This document shows, one piece after another, positions 47,530 to 59,360 of a stretch of 64,000 nt of DNA. The stretch is taken from positions 24,632,696 through 24,696,695 of the forward strand of contig OX579638.1 in assembly GCA_951230915.1 (NCBI GenBank), read 5' to 3'. Each line of letters starts with the position of its first letter. Within the stretch, counting starts at the first letter, position 1. The notes below the pieces were generated by a model. That model made no database searches. It was not told the DNA's origin and saw nothing but the letters and a program-made list of their open reading frames with translations. The translations under genes were made by a program, and so were the position numbers. This DNA comes from Antitrichia curtipendula (lineage: Eukaryota; Streptophyta; Bryopsida; Hypnales; Leucodontaceae).

Positions 47530-48005
47530 GCATGGGTTACCTGATTCACAGGATTGTCTAATGCGAAGAATTGTATAGTGATTGCAAATTTCTTGATGCT
47601 TGTGAGTTTCAAAGCTGTCACTTGCGACTAGGAGGTTTAGGTCTTTTTATGTAGTTTTTAAATTTCTAAAGACTCATTGTGAAAGACCAAAAATTCTCTT
47701 TGTATGTGAAATTTGATCCAGGTTTGAGACTCTGTGTGGATTACCTGATTGACAGTAGTGCGAACTGAAAGCTGATTGATTACAAATCTCTTGATGCTTG
47801 TGAGTTTCAAAATTAACGAATGTTTTCTTTCTTTTTCGTCGCAATAGATTTTTAAAAGGACTCGTTGCCAAAGACCAAAAATGCCATTCGTATGTGAAAT
47901 TAACTTGATAGATCAGGAGATTGAGATTACCTGATTGACAGTAGTGGATGTTGCGCAGAACTGTAGACTGGTTGCAAATCTCTTCATACTTGGAAGCTCC
48001 CAGCG
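47530..48005 (-). repeat. three tandem copies of a ~195-bp exon-intron unit
   Basis: Copies start near 47537, 47741 and 47928 (TTACCTGATT on the plus strand) and share the AAATCTCTTGATGCTTG and AAAGACCAAAAAT blocks. On the minus strand each copy carries a splice donor (CAG|GTAA). The middle copy also has an in-frame exon encoding QEICNQSAFSSHYCQSG, parallel to the end of the exon at 47931. Confidence 0.7.
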
Positions 48006-48189
48006 TTTCTTCAACTCGGTTGCGTATGATGCCCTCAATGAGGTGCCTGCAGCTGTGTTGGTATCCTGCCACCACTGGCACGCCGGCCATGTCGAAGATG
48101 TCGAGTCCTTTTCTGGCAAGGGAGCGACAGATTCCATCCCGGGCCGACTTCCCGGATCGTCTATGCCATTCTAAAGCCATTTCTTTCAT
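47931..48189 (-). CDS. unknown protein, probable first coding exon
   Basis: ATG 48189 opens 86 codons, ending in a consensus donor TCAG|GTAATC at 47931/47930. The encoded text (MKEMALEWHRR..., then GLDIFDMAGVPVVAGYQHSC, then EEICNQST...HYCQS) is protein-like, with no transmembrane or signal segment. I do not recognise it. The last third of this exon is repeated twice further downstream in the intron region (see the tandem repeat entry), giving exon-like copies that also contain EICNQS and HYCQSG. The frame is open upstream of the ATG to about 48351, so an earlier start or exon is possible. Confidence 0.4.
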
Positions 48190-51100
48190 TGAACTTCCCA
48201 CGGCAACAAACGAAGCTAAGAAGAAGGATAACTCTGTCACAGAGAAATTACCATTGTTTCCCTCACGGAAGTTTCTAGATAATTTTGCACTACAAATCAG
48301 GGAATTGAAAATTAAAGCAGCAAAAGAAGGGAAATCAATTGATGGCAACACTGTACATCGGGAATGACAATTCGGGAACCAGAGATAAACCGCTGTGTAG
48401 TCTACACATCAGTTCAAATGAAGAATTTGTTGTATCCACGAACCTGTATTTTCTAACCTTAGCCCTTAAATGTCACAATTTGAAATTTTGAAATCTGCTG
48501 AAAATCTAGCCCAAGGGAGTGGATATGAAGTTTAAGGGTTAAACGCACCAACTCCTACAAACCTGTCGAGGTGCTGTAGAAACTGATCAACATTGAAAAT
48601 GCTGGAGAGAATGAACTCATTTGAGAATTTTGTGGCATCTGTTTGATGATCTTTCGTGTGTCTGATTTTGCAACTCAATTCTCTAGCTAGCTCCAGCTTG
48701 AGCTTTGTTTAGTTTATTTGATTCTCAGATTGGTTTGTAATGAAAAGAGATGATTCCCTCGAGAAGAGGAAGTTGAATGCGTCATGGCCTAGCAACTGCA
48801 AGTGGGAGGCTCGACCATCAATGACTTGAATCGGTTGGTTGGTTGGTTGGTTGTCTCCATAGTTCCTGTGATCAAGCCGCCAATTCAGTACGAGGGGGAG
48901 AGGATTGGAAACAATTTGCCTTACTTTTTAAGCATTTTAACTAATACAGAGGAGTGTGGTTTTTGAGAGATTATTATATAAAGCTGTGGAAAAATCTCTG
49001 GGCCACATCTGCTGAGATCAGATTTTCTTTAATTATGTATAAATTCCTTATGCAATTTCAAAGTGGGAGGTTGTATAAGTGACAATGACATCATTATTTC
49101 AGATGCACTTCACAGCACCAAAATTGAGACTTTCAACTGCACAAAGCTTGAAAGAAATATGGCTGGCATCAAGAAGTGCTGCAAGAAACGATTTTGGCCC
49201 AATTGATGTTCACTAGACACCCCCATAATTATTAAATCTAAACCCCACCAACATATATCCCAGTCATGCCTACGCCCAACTTTCTAATTGAAGTCTATGA
49301 ACAGATGAGTTGCCGATGGTACCATGGATTGGTTATTGGAGTGTGGATCAGATTCAGTATCCTCAACCTCGTAAAATCAAACCAAATTGCCCAGTTGCTA
49401 TAGAGATGATACAACACTGTGGAATTGCTCTGCTAAGCATGAAACTAGATGCCTACATTTTGAAATTGAGGAGCTCATGACTTATCCGTAAGAAGTTTCG
49501 ACACCCAAAAAAAACTTAAAACGAGTAATGACAGAATCATGTTTGGTTGTTTTTGTTGCAAAAGTCCACATGATGAGTATCTTAGAAAGAAGCACAGTTT
49601 CTGTGACATCTTAGCCTTGGTCACATGGAACTCTTGAGGTACAAATTTTGAAAAGCATTTAGATGACATAGTCAAAACACACAAAGCCCGAGGACACGAG
49701 GATTACTTACACAATTGATCTGCAATCTTGTCCATTCATACCCTTTCTGCATTATCCACTTTCGCTGCATATGGATATACATTGGGTATTCCATGAAGCA
49801 AGCCAAGGATACAATAGATAACTTAAGGAAGGTACTCCCTAAACCATCATTTTTTTTTGCTACTGCGTTTAGTCACTATTATTAGACTTGTCAAATTTTC
49901 ATATTTTCTTGTTGGCAAGTGAAAGGAGGTTCTAACGCACCAAAGAACACGACATTTGGATATTGTATGCAAAAGTTATGAAGGGTCAAAGTTTTTTCTA
50001 GTAGATGTTCTAAAATCGTTTCTTCTACATACGTACATATTGGTTTTGGAGATGTTCACACAATCATGATGGTTGTTTAGAAAAAACTCAACCATATGAA
50101 GTAGAACAAGACCTCATGGTCTAGGTAGATATGTTCTTAATTTGTTTCATTTGGCAATCTCAAATGAAAAGATGGAACAAATTAAGAACATATGGTACCT
50201 ACCTAGTATTATTTAGAAATAGTAGCAAGCAAAAAACTAATTTCTTCTTTAATGAAAAGGAAATGATAAGGTGAAGAACATCATTGCAACTTGTGTAATG
50301 TTTTGCAGAATCTTCACTGTTTGAAAAGTAATGAATATTTTGTCACTTCATTTTTAATAAGGCAAACAAGAATAATTTTTGGATGATCTTGCATCCAATC
50401 TACATAAAATGCTAATTAGGTCTATGTGTTTTAGAGTCATAAAATTGTTGAGAGATGTTAGACATTACTATCAAACATAACATTCTTAACTTTTGTAGGG
50501 GACCTTTTGCCTTCCTTGGCAAGTGAGGTGCATTACATGTTTTTCAGCCCCTGTGGAGGACTGCGAGTTCCCCAGGGTTCCCAGACTCTGAAACTGTCTG
50601 GAACTGCGCCGCAGCAGCTGCGTGACGTGGCCGAGCAACTGCCACGTCATACAAAAAAAGAATTTAAAAATAAAAAAAGTTTGTTCATCTTGTTTTTCCA
50701 TTTTAAGATTTTAAGATTTTAAGATTTTTTTTTTTCAAAAAAAGATTCTGACAACGGCCGTTCTTTTGCTGCTGGGGGAATAGCTCTAGGAACAGGCCCG
50801 AAACGGCCCTCCAAACCTCCAAAAAATCATCTAATGGTCCCTCCAATGAATCATTAAATGAGTAGTTTAGATCAATGTAATATGTACGTATGTTGATGAA
50901 GAAATATCTATTTTATCATTGCCTTCATCCCCTCCCTCGGTATTCATGAAGGGCTCATAACTTCTTTTTAGGGAAACATGAGGGTTCAAAACCATTTAAT
51001 TAAGAAGATTTCAAGATTTAGTTTTTCAACCTTGTCATCTATTAAATGCTTTAATGACCATTGGTTTTTCCACAAAAAAATGTATCCAATTGTATGGATG

Positions 51101-52972
51101 GAAAGAAAATTTGTCTTCTTTTGAGGGCAAACAACGAAGAAGTTTACTAGAAAGAATTCAATTTGGCAAATTATAAGACTTGCCTTGCCTAGAATTTGCC
51201 TACATATTTCTAGAAATGATATGAGGCTACTTTCATGTTATTCTCCACCATTTCAACCTCATACCGAAGGTGGAATGTAGCCATACAATCCTAGAAAGTA
51301 TTTTGCAAGGGGCTTCCAATGAATTTGGTTCTAAATGCAATGGTCCTCATGGTCACTAGTCAAACAAATCACCAAGCTTTCACTATTTACATACTTATAT
51401 AGCTTGCAACCAAAAAGAAGTTTGCAAGGTCTTTAAAGGATGAATGAATCAATTGATACATACTTAAATAGTGTCAATTTCCACACAACTAGTTTTGTAT
51501 ATCTGAAGAGAGAGAAAAATATCTCCAACCATTGGCATACATGAAGAGTTGTTCATTTAGGTTCCTAAGTTGAACCCCAAAAGGTCCATCCAAGTGACAC
51601 CTAGTCCATGCATTTTCACAAGAAGAGAAACTCTATCTTACTAATTTAATTTGAGAAGTGAAAAGGAGTATGTTGCAAATTGGATAGTTTATTAGAATTG
51701 TAAACAGGGATGCAATGAGCGTAGGGTCAGGGAAGAGGCAATGTAAAGAGCAAAACATTTTTATATCTTAACTTATATGTAAGAAAGCATTTGTAAAAAG
51801 TTGTAATTTAGAAACACAAATAACTTTGATTTTGTAGAAAACAAACTTAATCCAAAATTTTGCACGTGAAGATGGATGAGAAACTAGCTTATTGAGAAGT
51901 ATCCCCTCTGTCTCTCTAAAAACCTCCAAACCAAGCCCAATTTGTGTCCCACTAAAAAGCTCCTTTTACTGATTTTGACCATTGAGTAAGCATTGGCCAT
52001 ATTGAATGACTTCGTGGATGTAAGTGGCAAGCAGTCAAGGAACATCCTCTCCTAGCAAGCTTCGCCTTACCCATATGAGGCACCTTGTACTTGTTGCTTC
52101 TTTAAATAGTAGTGTTGACAATGGATTCGATGACCACTTGGGTGCTCTGTAAATTTGGTCATGAAGGAAGTTGGTTTTCCTTGATGTGGTATTTAGGTTG
52201 GAAGCATATATTTCTACAATCTCATTGTTGCCACCAACTTTTAAATCATCGAGAATGACAAGTTGGGAGCATTCATAAACGATGCTCAAATTGGATACTT
52301 TTCGCATAGATTTTAGGTGCCTAAATGATGGCACCTAAGCTAGAGATTTTGCATAGATTTAGGGGATGGGTCACTAGTTCTTGAATGTATGTATCACTAG
52401 CACAAAGACTAAAACTATAGTTAATCCTTTAAGAGAAAGATTTTGGGAGGTTTTTAATGGGACAAAGGGAATAATAAACTTCTAGAGATAAAATTGATTT
52501 AAAAGAATTCAAATATGAATGCAAATAATAAACCTTGCTAGGATATTAAAGTTGTTTAATGTTGTGAATGAGGCAGACATTCAAACATTCAAACTAGAAT
52601 ACTACCATCATATCATCACTAAAGTTAAAGAGCTTTATTCAACAAATTAAATATTTGATTAATCTCTATTATTGTACCTTTTGGTCAAAGTCAAAAAAAC
52701 ATGTTTCTAAAAATAAATGCTAGTTTCAGGATATTGTCTTCTTCTTTTTAAATTGTGGAGAACAAAAATACGTCTTTTTATTTTAGGCATATGTCAAATT
52801 ACATTTGCCAACTTTAAATAATTCTTTGGTAGGAAATGTTGAACAGACTAGCAGCCATAGTAGTCACTAGAAATCATGACTAATTAAAAAGATCTTCTAA
52901 ATTCAAGAAGTCTTCTATAGAGGGTGCCTTCCTTTTATTTGACAAATCCTTAAAGGTCATGTATTTTTTCTC
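48190..52972. other. spacer with scattered repeats
   Basis: A tiny TTAA-bounded hairpin-like sequence (48463-48538, CCCTTAAA / TTTAAGGG ends) may be a relic. (GGTT)n lies at about 48833-48852. An inverted copy of repeat D lies at 49898-50070. A GC-richer patch at 50540-50650 and a TTTTAAGA run at 50700-50730 show no gene. Confidence 0.5.
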
Positions 52973-54192
52973 TTAATCTCTAAAGTCCCAAAGTCCCCTC
53001 AAAGGACAAAATGGATTTTGGGGGAGGCCTATTTTCAATTTTTGACAATTTTTTTTAAACTTCTTTTTTAATCCTTTAAGTCCGAAGGCTATTTTTTTGT
53101 CAAAAAACATTTATAATTGCCACTTATATTGCATTCATCCAAGGAAATAAACACTTTTTCTTCTTACAATGTAACTGTAAGATCTTGTACTTTTCATGCC
53201 TCAAATCATGTGGTGAAAATTTCATCAAGTTTGACTATATAAATTATAAGTTGGACAAAAAGTTTTTTTTCAAAAAAATTCTTAGATTGCTCAAAAAACA
53301 AGATTGTCCACAACTTTCTCATCACTAGTCCAAATAGAATCAATCAAAGCTTCACATGTAAACAAAATATAGTATATTAGGAAAAAAAACTGAAAGTTTC
53401 ATTTTGATTTTTTAAGATTTCTTTTTGCTGCTTGCCGACCTTTATTTCTGCCTCATTATGCCATAACTTTTGCTCCCGAGTATTGATTGAAGTAAAAATT
53501 ATAATCCCAAAAAATTAATGTATTTTAAGCTTCACAAAAAATTATAGAAAATCACAATGAATATTGAGAACATATGAGCCTACCCAAAGTCCATTTTGGT
53601 CTTGTAGGACCAATGGGATTTTAGAGATTAAGATAGAAAAATACATTAGCTTTCTGGAAATATAATTTTTTTCCGATCAATGCTTGTGATCAAAAGTTAT
53701 GCCATTCTAAGCTCAACATAGAATTTATTAGGCAACAATTTTAAAAAATTTGAAATTAACTTCAACTTCAAAAATTTGTAAGTGACCACTTTAACTTCAA
53801 AACATTGTAACTAATTCCATGAAGGTCCAAAAAATATAAAATAGACTTGGGTTAGATGCCAATTCTATTTTTTTTACTACAGAAATTTATTAAAAATTGT
53901 TTAAGGAAATTTAGCTTCCCCCAAAAGGCAATCAGCTCTTAAATGTCCACTTTAAGAGCAAGCTACTTTAGTCAAAGATTATGCTTTCTTCACTTTAAAC
54001 ACAAATATCTTGCAATGTATACGCTGAATTTTTTTGAAATTTCTTCCACAAATTCTTATACTAATGTAATGCAAGGATTATGAATAAAATGACCATAGAA
54101 AATAATTTGTAAATTCTTTTTGCTCTTTGCAATAGAAATGGCAATGTGAAATGATTTTGATGGAAAAAAGGCTTTGGGACTTCAGGAGGTAA
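52973..54192. mobile_element. cluster of three A-family TTAA elements in opposite orientations
   Basis: A reversed right-end fragment starts after TTAA 52973-52976 (TCTCTAAAGTCCC) and stops near 53067. A forward, internally shortened copy spans 53072-53627 between TTAA 53068-53071 and TTAA 53628-53631. A reversed copy then runs from 53632 to about 54188, ending in GGGACTTCAGGAGG. Forward and reversed copies share blocks such as CTTTTGCTCCCGAG (near 53470) and its complement-like GATCAAAAGTTATGCC (near 53690). No coding capacity. Confidence 0.6.
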
Positions 54193-57100
54193 TTTGGAAA
54201 TTGGAAAAAAGAATCTATTAAATACATTCTCTTTTAGATCCTAATTTTGTGACAATGGGTTGAGATGTACATCATTTTTGTACTTTTGGATCTCATTGGG
54301 GATGTAATCACTAATAATTGTTCATAAAATTTATAATTTCAAATTAAAGCACCTTCGAATATATGTTATAATAAATCTTATCAACCCTCACTTTAGTATT
54401 TCGTGGGGGTTTGAAACGTACTCCCTTTGTTCCAAAATAAAACCATGGTTTCTTGAAAAAAGGCTAGATTAACATGTAAAGTGCTCCTATTTGCAAATGA
54501 TTGCATAGTTACCGTAGCATCTAGTCACCCCCAATAGACATGAAAGAATCAAAGTCTACATTCAAGTGGACCATGTTGAGAAAAGGGGGCAAAATTGACA
54601 AATTTTTCTTATTTTGGTAGTAGCTCCGTTGCAAATAATTTTGATCATTCTCCTAGCAACATTGGTGCAATGAAGTTTGATGAGTTCCTCTGCATTCAAA
54701 TCTGATGAGCTCATATGATTCAACTTGAAGAAGTTGTAATCACAAGTCTAGAATAACTTAATAAGTTCAGTTATTAACTGACTTCTTTCAATAGACTTGG
54801 ATCTAACTGCAATCAGAACCTATGAATTGAGAGGCATTGACTCTCGTTGTTGAACTACGACCAAGTGCGGCGATTCCATGAACCATCAAATTTAATTTGG
54901 GACAAGCGATATTCAGAAACCGAAGATTTATTTAGGACAAAGGAAGTAGAAATCTCAAAATGGTGAATTCTAAATATTGGCTTCAAATTTTCTCCATTGA
55001 ATAGGGGTTTTGATATACTAATTAGTATTAATTAATTAATTATTAATATTAATTAATCGACATTACACACTATATAAATATCTACCTTTGATGTACATCA
55101 ATAGTTACTGAAGTATCCAGGGTCTGTACATCATGTTTCAAACATCTACAATTTTATGCAACAAGTCCCTTTATTTTTTTGGTCCCTTTAATACCCCTAA
55201 GGTAGCCAACCCCATTCTGACCATTTCAGCAATTTATCGCATTTCCAATATGCATCTAGTGAGGGGGAAAATCCCCCAGTGGAGAAATAGATTTGAAGAG
55301 GGTTCCAAAATTTGTTCCTTTTTTTTCCCTCAAAAACGAAATAATTATCATAATTTTTTTGGGAAAGATTCTGTTCAACCCATTCTTGTCATATAGGGCA
55401 CCGCATTTCCAACCATAGACTGATTACAAAATCGACAAATGCTTCATAGTAGGTGATAATTGTGTCTTCCAACGTACATCTTGTGATCATTGTATGCTTC
55501 CAACAAACACCTCCTCGACGCTTGTGCTGCTTGAGTTGTCACCCTAAACCACAACTGATCGAAAACAAAGCAACTTACTTTACGAGTTCTGGACATCAAA
55601 TGTTTGTACTTCTGCATAACTTAACTTACTTGCTGGAGCCTGTTTGCAGCAAGAATCCGTAAGCTTAACTTAAGACACATTTTCTTCTTCCTTTTTCCAG
55701 TCAACTGTATGGAAGTCTCCGTCTCCTCCAGTACTGTACAGCCATCCAAGTCAGTGGTTGATGACATGGCAGTCCCCCAAAACGAAAGGTTGGAATGTGA
55801 TGTTTGCTTCTCATTGGACCCATTCCTTTTTTTTTCCATAGAGGTTACATGTCCCTACTTCAAAAAGGAAAACTTATTGACGATCTCTTATTATTGCTTC
55901 CTGATTACAATGTAACGACAGTCACCAGAGTGACCAAGACACAAGTCGTACCAAGAACCTGGTCAAAAGATCAAAGTACGTGGTGTTGGGTCGACTTCAC
56001 TTGGTAGATTGTACCCATTTTCCAATTTCTAGTGAGTTGTGATTGCCTGTGGGACCTTAAACTTTGTTGCTGCTCAACATCAACAAGACAAAGGGAAAAA
56101 ATTCACTTGTACAGGACAGTACAGTACCCGGCAACTCTCAATTGTCCAAGCTAGTCTGCCATTCAAAAGAGTTTTGCATAAGGTAACATGCTCTTAAAAG
56201 CGGCCATTTAAGGGCTGGTCCACCTTTTTCATAGGCTTCTGTGGACAAAAATATTTTTTAGATCATTTTTCAAAGAAAGAAAAATAGATGTGGAACCTAA
56301 CACAAGTGGTTTTGTACTTTTCTAAGCATTTTTGAATTACTTATAAATTTTCAAAGATTTGGGGCATAGGGACCTATTTGTGACCATAGGCCTTCCAAAA
56401 TCCGTCCACTTGCAACTTGTAAAGAGATGAGCAGAAATCAAAGACAATGATTGACTCTTGCAATAGAAAAATAATTTTTCCTTTATGCATTCAATTGCTA
56501 AATTGGTTCATTTAAGGATCACCCCATCCCCATTCTCCACCTAAAAGTAGGGGCGGTTTGAAGAAGATGGGCGCTTTTAGAGCACACTACCTTAATAGAT
56601 AATATGATTGACATTTTTTGTCTTGCATAATCAACGTTCAATTCTTACGCATTTTCAAACAAGCATATCAAATATCTATTTACAAAATTTGAATATCGTC
56701 ACCCCAACTTCTTAAACCATTATGAAGAATTCTAAAACTTTTTGGAGATGCTTATTGAAGAAAAGATGTGCATATGGATGTTTCCTACATATCACAATAA
56801 TCAAATTAAAAATTCATCATCAATGTTTTTTCAATCAATTATCATATAAAACTATGAATTTTAAGTGAAATAGTTCATCAAAAATGGAATTTTACTTTTT
56901 TGAGAAACAAATTTGGTATCCTAGATAAAAATTGTATAAAAATTGAATGTTATTCATGCAAGGCGAAAATATAAATCATAAGATACATTCTGCAATTTTC
57001 TTTTGAATGGCATAATAGCATAGACAATTGAGAGTTGTCAGGTATTGTATAAGCATCAATGATTTCTCATCACATTGCATTGTAAGTTCAGTAAATAGAT

Positions 57101-58599
57101 GTGTTGGAAGGGCACTAGAGGTCCGTTTCAAGCCTATTCTCCGTGTTGTAAACCAAATAGTGTTGGTCAAAATAAAATATAATAACAAAAAAATGAAAAA
57201 ATGAAAAAATGAAAAAATGTTAAAAAGTAATTAAAAACTAATTTATTATTATTATCTAACATGGCAGTCGCTTTACCACACCAGGTTGTTGTTGTGGCTG
57301 AGTTCCTACAGTCTGGGAACTCATGGCCTTCTAGACTAGCTGAATCTCATCTAATGATTTCCAGATTTTGAAATTTCAAACAATGAAATTTTTTAATTGG
57401 TCAATGATTGTAGTTAGGGGTACTTAATTATAGGAAGCATTGGTGCCCAAGTGTTGAAACAACAACATTCTTTCTATCTAAAGCAAAATCAATTATTTTA
57501 TGTAGCTAGGCTTTCAAGGTTTGAATTCAGTTTTAGTAGATAGAGTTGGAAATTCCCGCATTATGATATTATTGACTTTTCTAAAGAAGGCCATGATTAA
57601 TTCACAAAATGTGGGTGGGATTTTTTATAAGGATCATACTCAAAGTAAGAACTTCCTTCCAACATTTTACTCTTCATCTAAATTTCTATCTATAGAATAG
57701 ATCATTCTAAAAAATTTCCAAGTAATGTAATGAAATTTATCCACTCCAGTTTCTATTCCAATTTGAAAAATTTGAAAAACTCCTACAATTGAATATTTTG
57801 TTGCAACTTGAATTTTGGGCCTATCATCAAGATATAATGATTTTTTTAATTATAGTAAGATATAAAATTTTGAAATTAGACTATAGTGTTGTCAATTATT
57901 TAAAAAAAATTAGTATTTGATGAGAATTTCCTTAAAGATAAATAAATTATTATTAGATGTTTTAATTTTTAATTTTTAATTTTTCACAAAAATTGCATTA
58001 TCTTTATAGCTTATATGAGACATATGATTTCATTTAAAAAAAAATTACATATAGATTCGTTCATAAGTGTAGTAGAGACAAAATGAAAGCATGGAGGGTT
58101 AAAAATTTGGAAGTTCAATTTTATGATTGTAGGCCTGTCATTTCAGGATTAAACTTTAGTTGAGTTGGATGCTTGGAAGTGCAATCCTTTAGTTTCTATT
58201 GAAGAGGATTTCTAATGTTCACAAAGTACTCAATTACATATAGTAGAGTCCTATTGCTTACCCATAAGTCATTTGAATGTAGGCCACTCTCAATACCATT
58301 AGCTTTAGTCCTCCTCAATTTTAAGAAGGCATATTTTTATTCCACCCACCTTGTTATTTTCCGTCATCATGACTTCAAAATTTTCACCTTGCCAAGATAA
58401 ATGTAAAAATATGTATCTTCTCACAGTTGGTTAGTTATGTATTTCATTCCCTCTATACAATAATTTGGGACCTTTGATTGCAAATAAGAATTCAAAATGC
58501 TCTAATTTTTTGTTGACCTACATGCAGTCACATATATATAATTAACATGCAAGCATACATAGTGACTAAAACTCTTCCTAATTGACACATTATGCTTCC
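54193..58599. other. AT-rich spacer left of the Copia element
   Basis: No supported gene. 55020-55060 is an ATTAATTA-rich stretch. About 57640-57960 resembles 63570-63790 (repeat E), with shared CAGTTTCTA and TTGAATATTTT blocks. The last five bases, CTTCC at 58595-58599, are the Copia target duplication. Confidence 0.5.
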
Positions 58600-58919
58600 T
58601 GTTAAGATTAGTGAGTAGAACACTTAGGCACTCATGTGTGAGCTCTATGTATGGGCTTACTTTAGTTAGGAGTTGTTTGTAGCCAACCAAGGTGCTAGTA
58701 GAGAGGACAACTTTATAATAGAATGAAGTGAAGTGAAGATAGAGTGAAGTTAGAGTGAAGTGAAGTGAAGGTAGTGTGAAGTGATATAATCCATAAGGAT
58801 AGTCATGGTGCTTGTTGGTAGAATAGTATTAAAGAGAAGCCCCTTGCTAGGTTTATTACCCCTTCCATTAACTTGTTGTATTCTCTCTTCATTGCAATAT
58901 AAGTTCTTTGCTTTCAATA
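58600..58919 (+). repeat. 5' LTR of the Copia element
   Basis: 320 bp starting TGTTAAG and ending TCAATA, where the 3' LTR ends TCAACA. It contains GTGAAGTGAAG-type short repeats (58722-58790); the 3' LTR has 16 more bases of them. TATAATA at 58714-58720 is a candidate core promoter. Confidence 0.95.
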
Positions 58920-58933
58920 GGTTATGGGCCCAC
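58920..58933 (+). other. primer binding site complementary to the middle of initiator tRNA-Met
   Basis: GGTTATGGGCCCAC directly follows the LTR. It is complementary to the anticodon stem-loop of plant initiator tRNA-Met, as in Drosophila copia, where a half tRNA primes (established knowledge). It does not match the usual 3'-end site TGGTATCAGAGC. Confidence 0.75.
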
Positions 58934-59180
58934 TCATGTGAGTTGTGACTTGGTGTTGGAGGTGTTTTGTTGGAGAGGCTCCATTGGAGCTTGCAGCAAG
59001 TGGAGTTGGGGTCACTTGAAGTTTTTTGAGTTCAAGGTCTTCTTGTTTGGTGAGGATTTCTCTTGTTTGGGGTTTGTAGGATCCTTGGAGGTCTGATCTT
59101 GCATTTGGCACTTGTTTGGAGGTGCTTTGAAGTAGATGAGATCATTTGGAGCTCTATTGGAATAGATCGGGTCATTTGGG

Positions 59181-59360
59181 GTCTAGCTTCAGAGATTGTG
59201 AGCCTTGGAGTGCTCATTGGAGTGATTTGGACCACGTGAGGTCTGACTTGAGAGATTGTGAGCCTTGGAGTGCTCATTGGAGTGATTTGGACCACGTGAG
59301 GTCTGACTTGAGAGATTGTGAGCCTTGGAGTGCTCATTGGAGTGATTTGAACCACGTGAG
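59181..59360 (+). repeat. three 60-bp tandem repeats in the Copia leader
   Basis: Units 59181-59240, 59241-59300 and 59301-59360. The last two are almost identical, and each contains GTGAGCCTTGGAGTGCTC and CCACGTGAG. The unit length is a multiple of three and both strands stay open across it, but it lies before the gag start and is probably untranslated. Confidence 0.95.

Noticed and set aside
48459..48542. 76-bp sequence with CCCTTAAA/TTTAAGGG ends next to TTAG and TTAA
   Set aside because: Too short and one flank is not TTAA; could be chance in AT-rich DNA.
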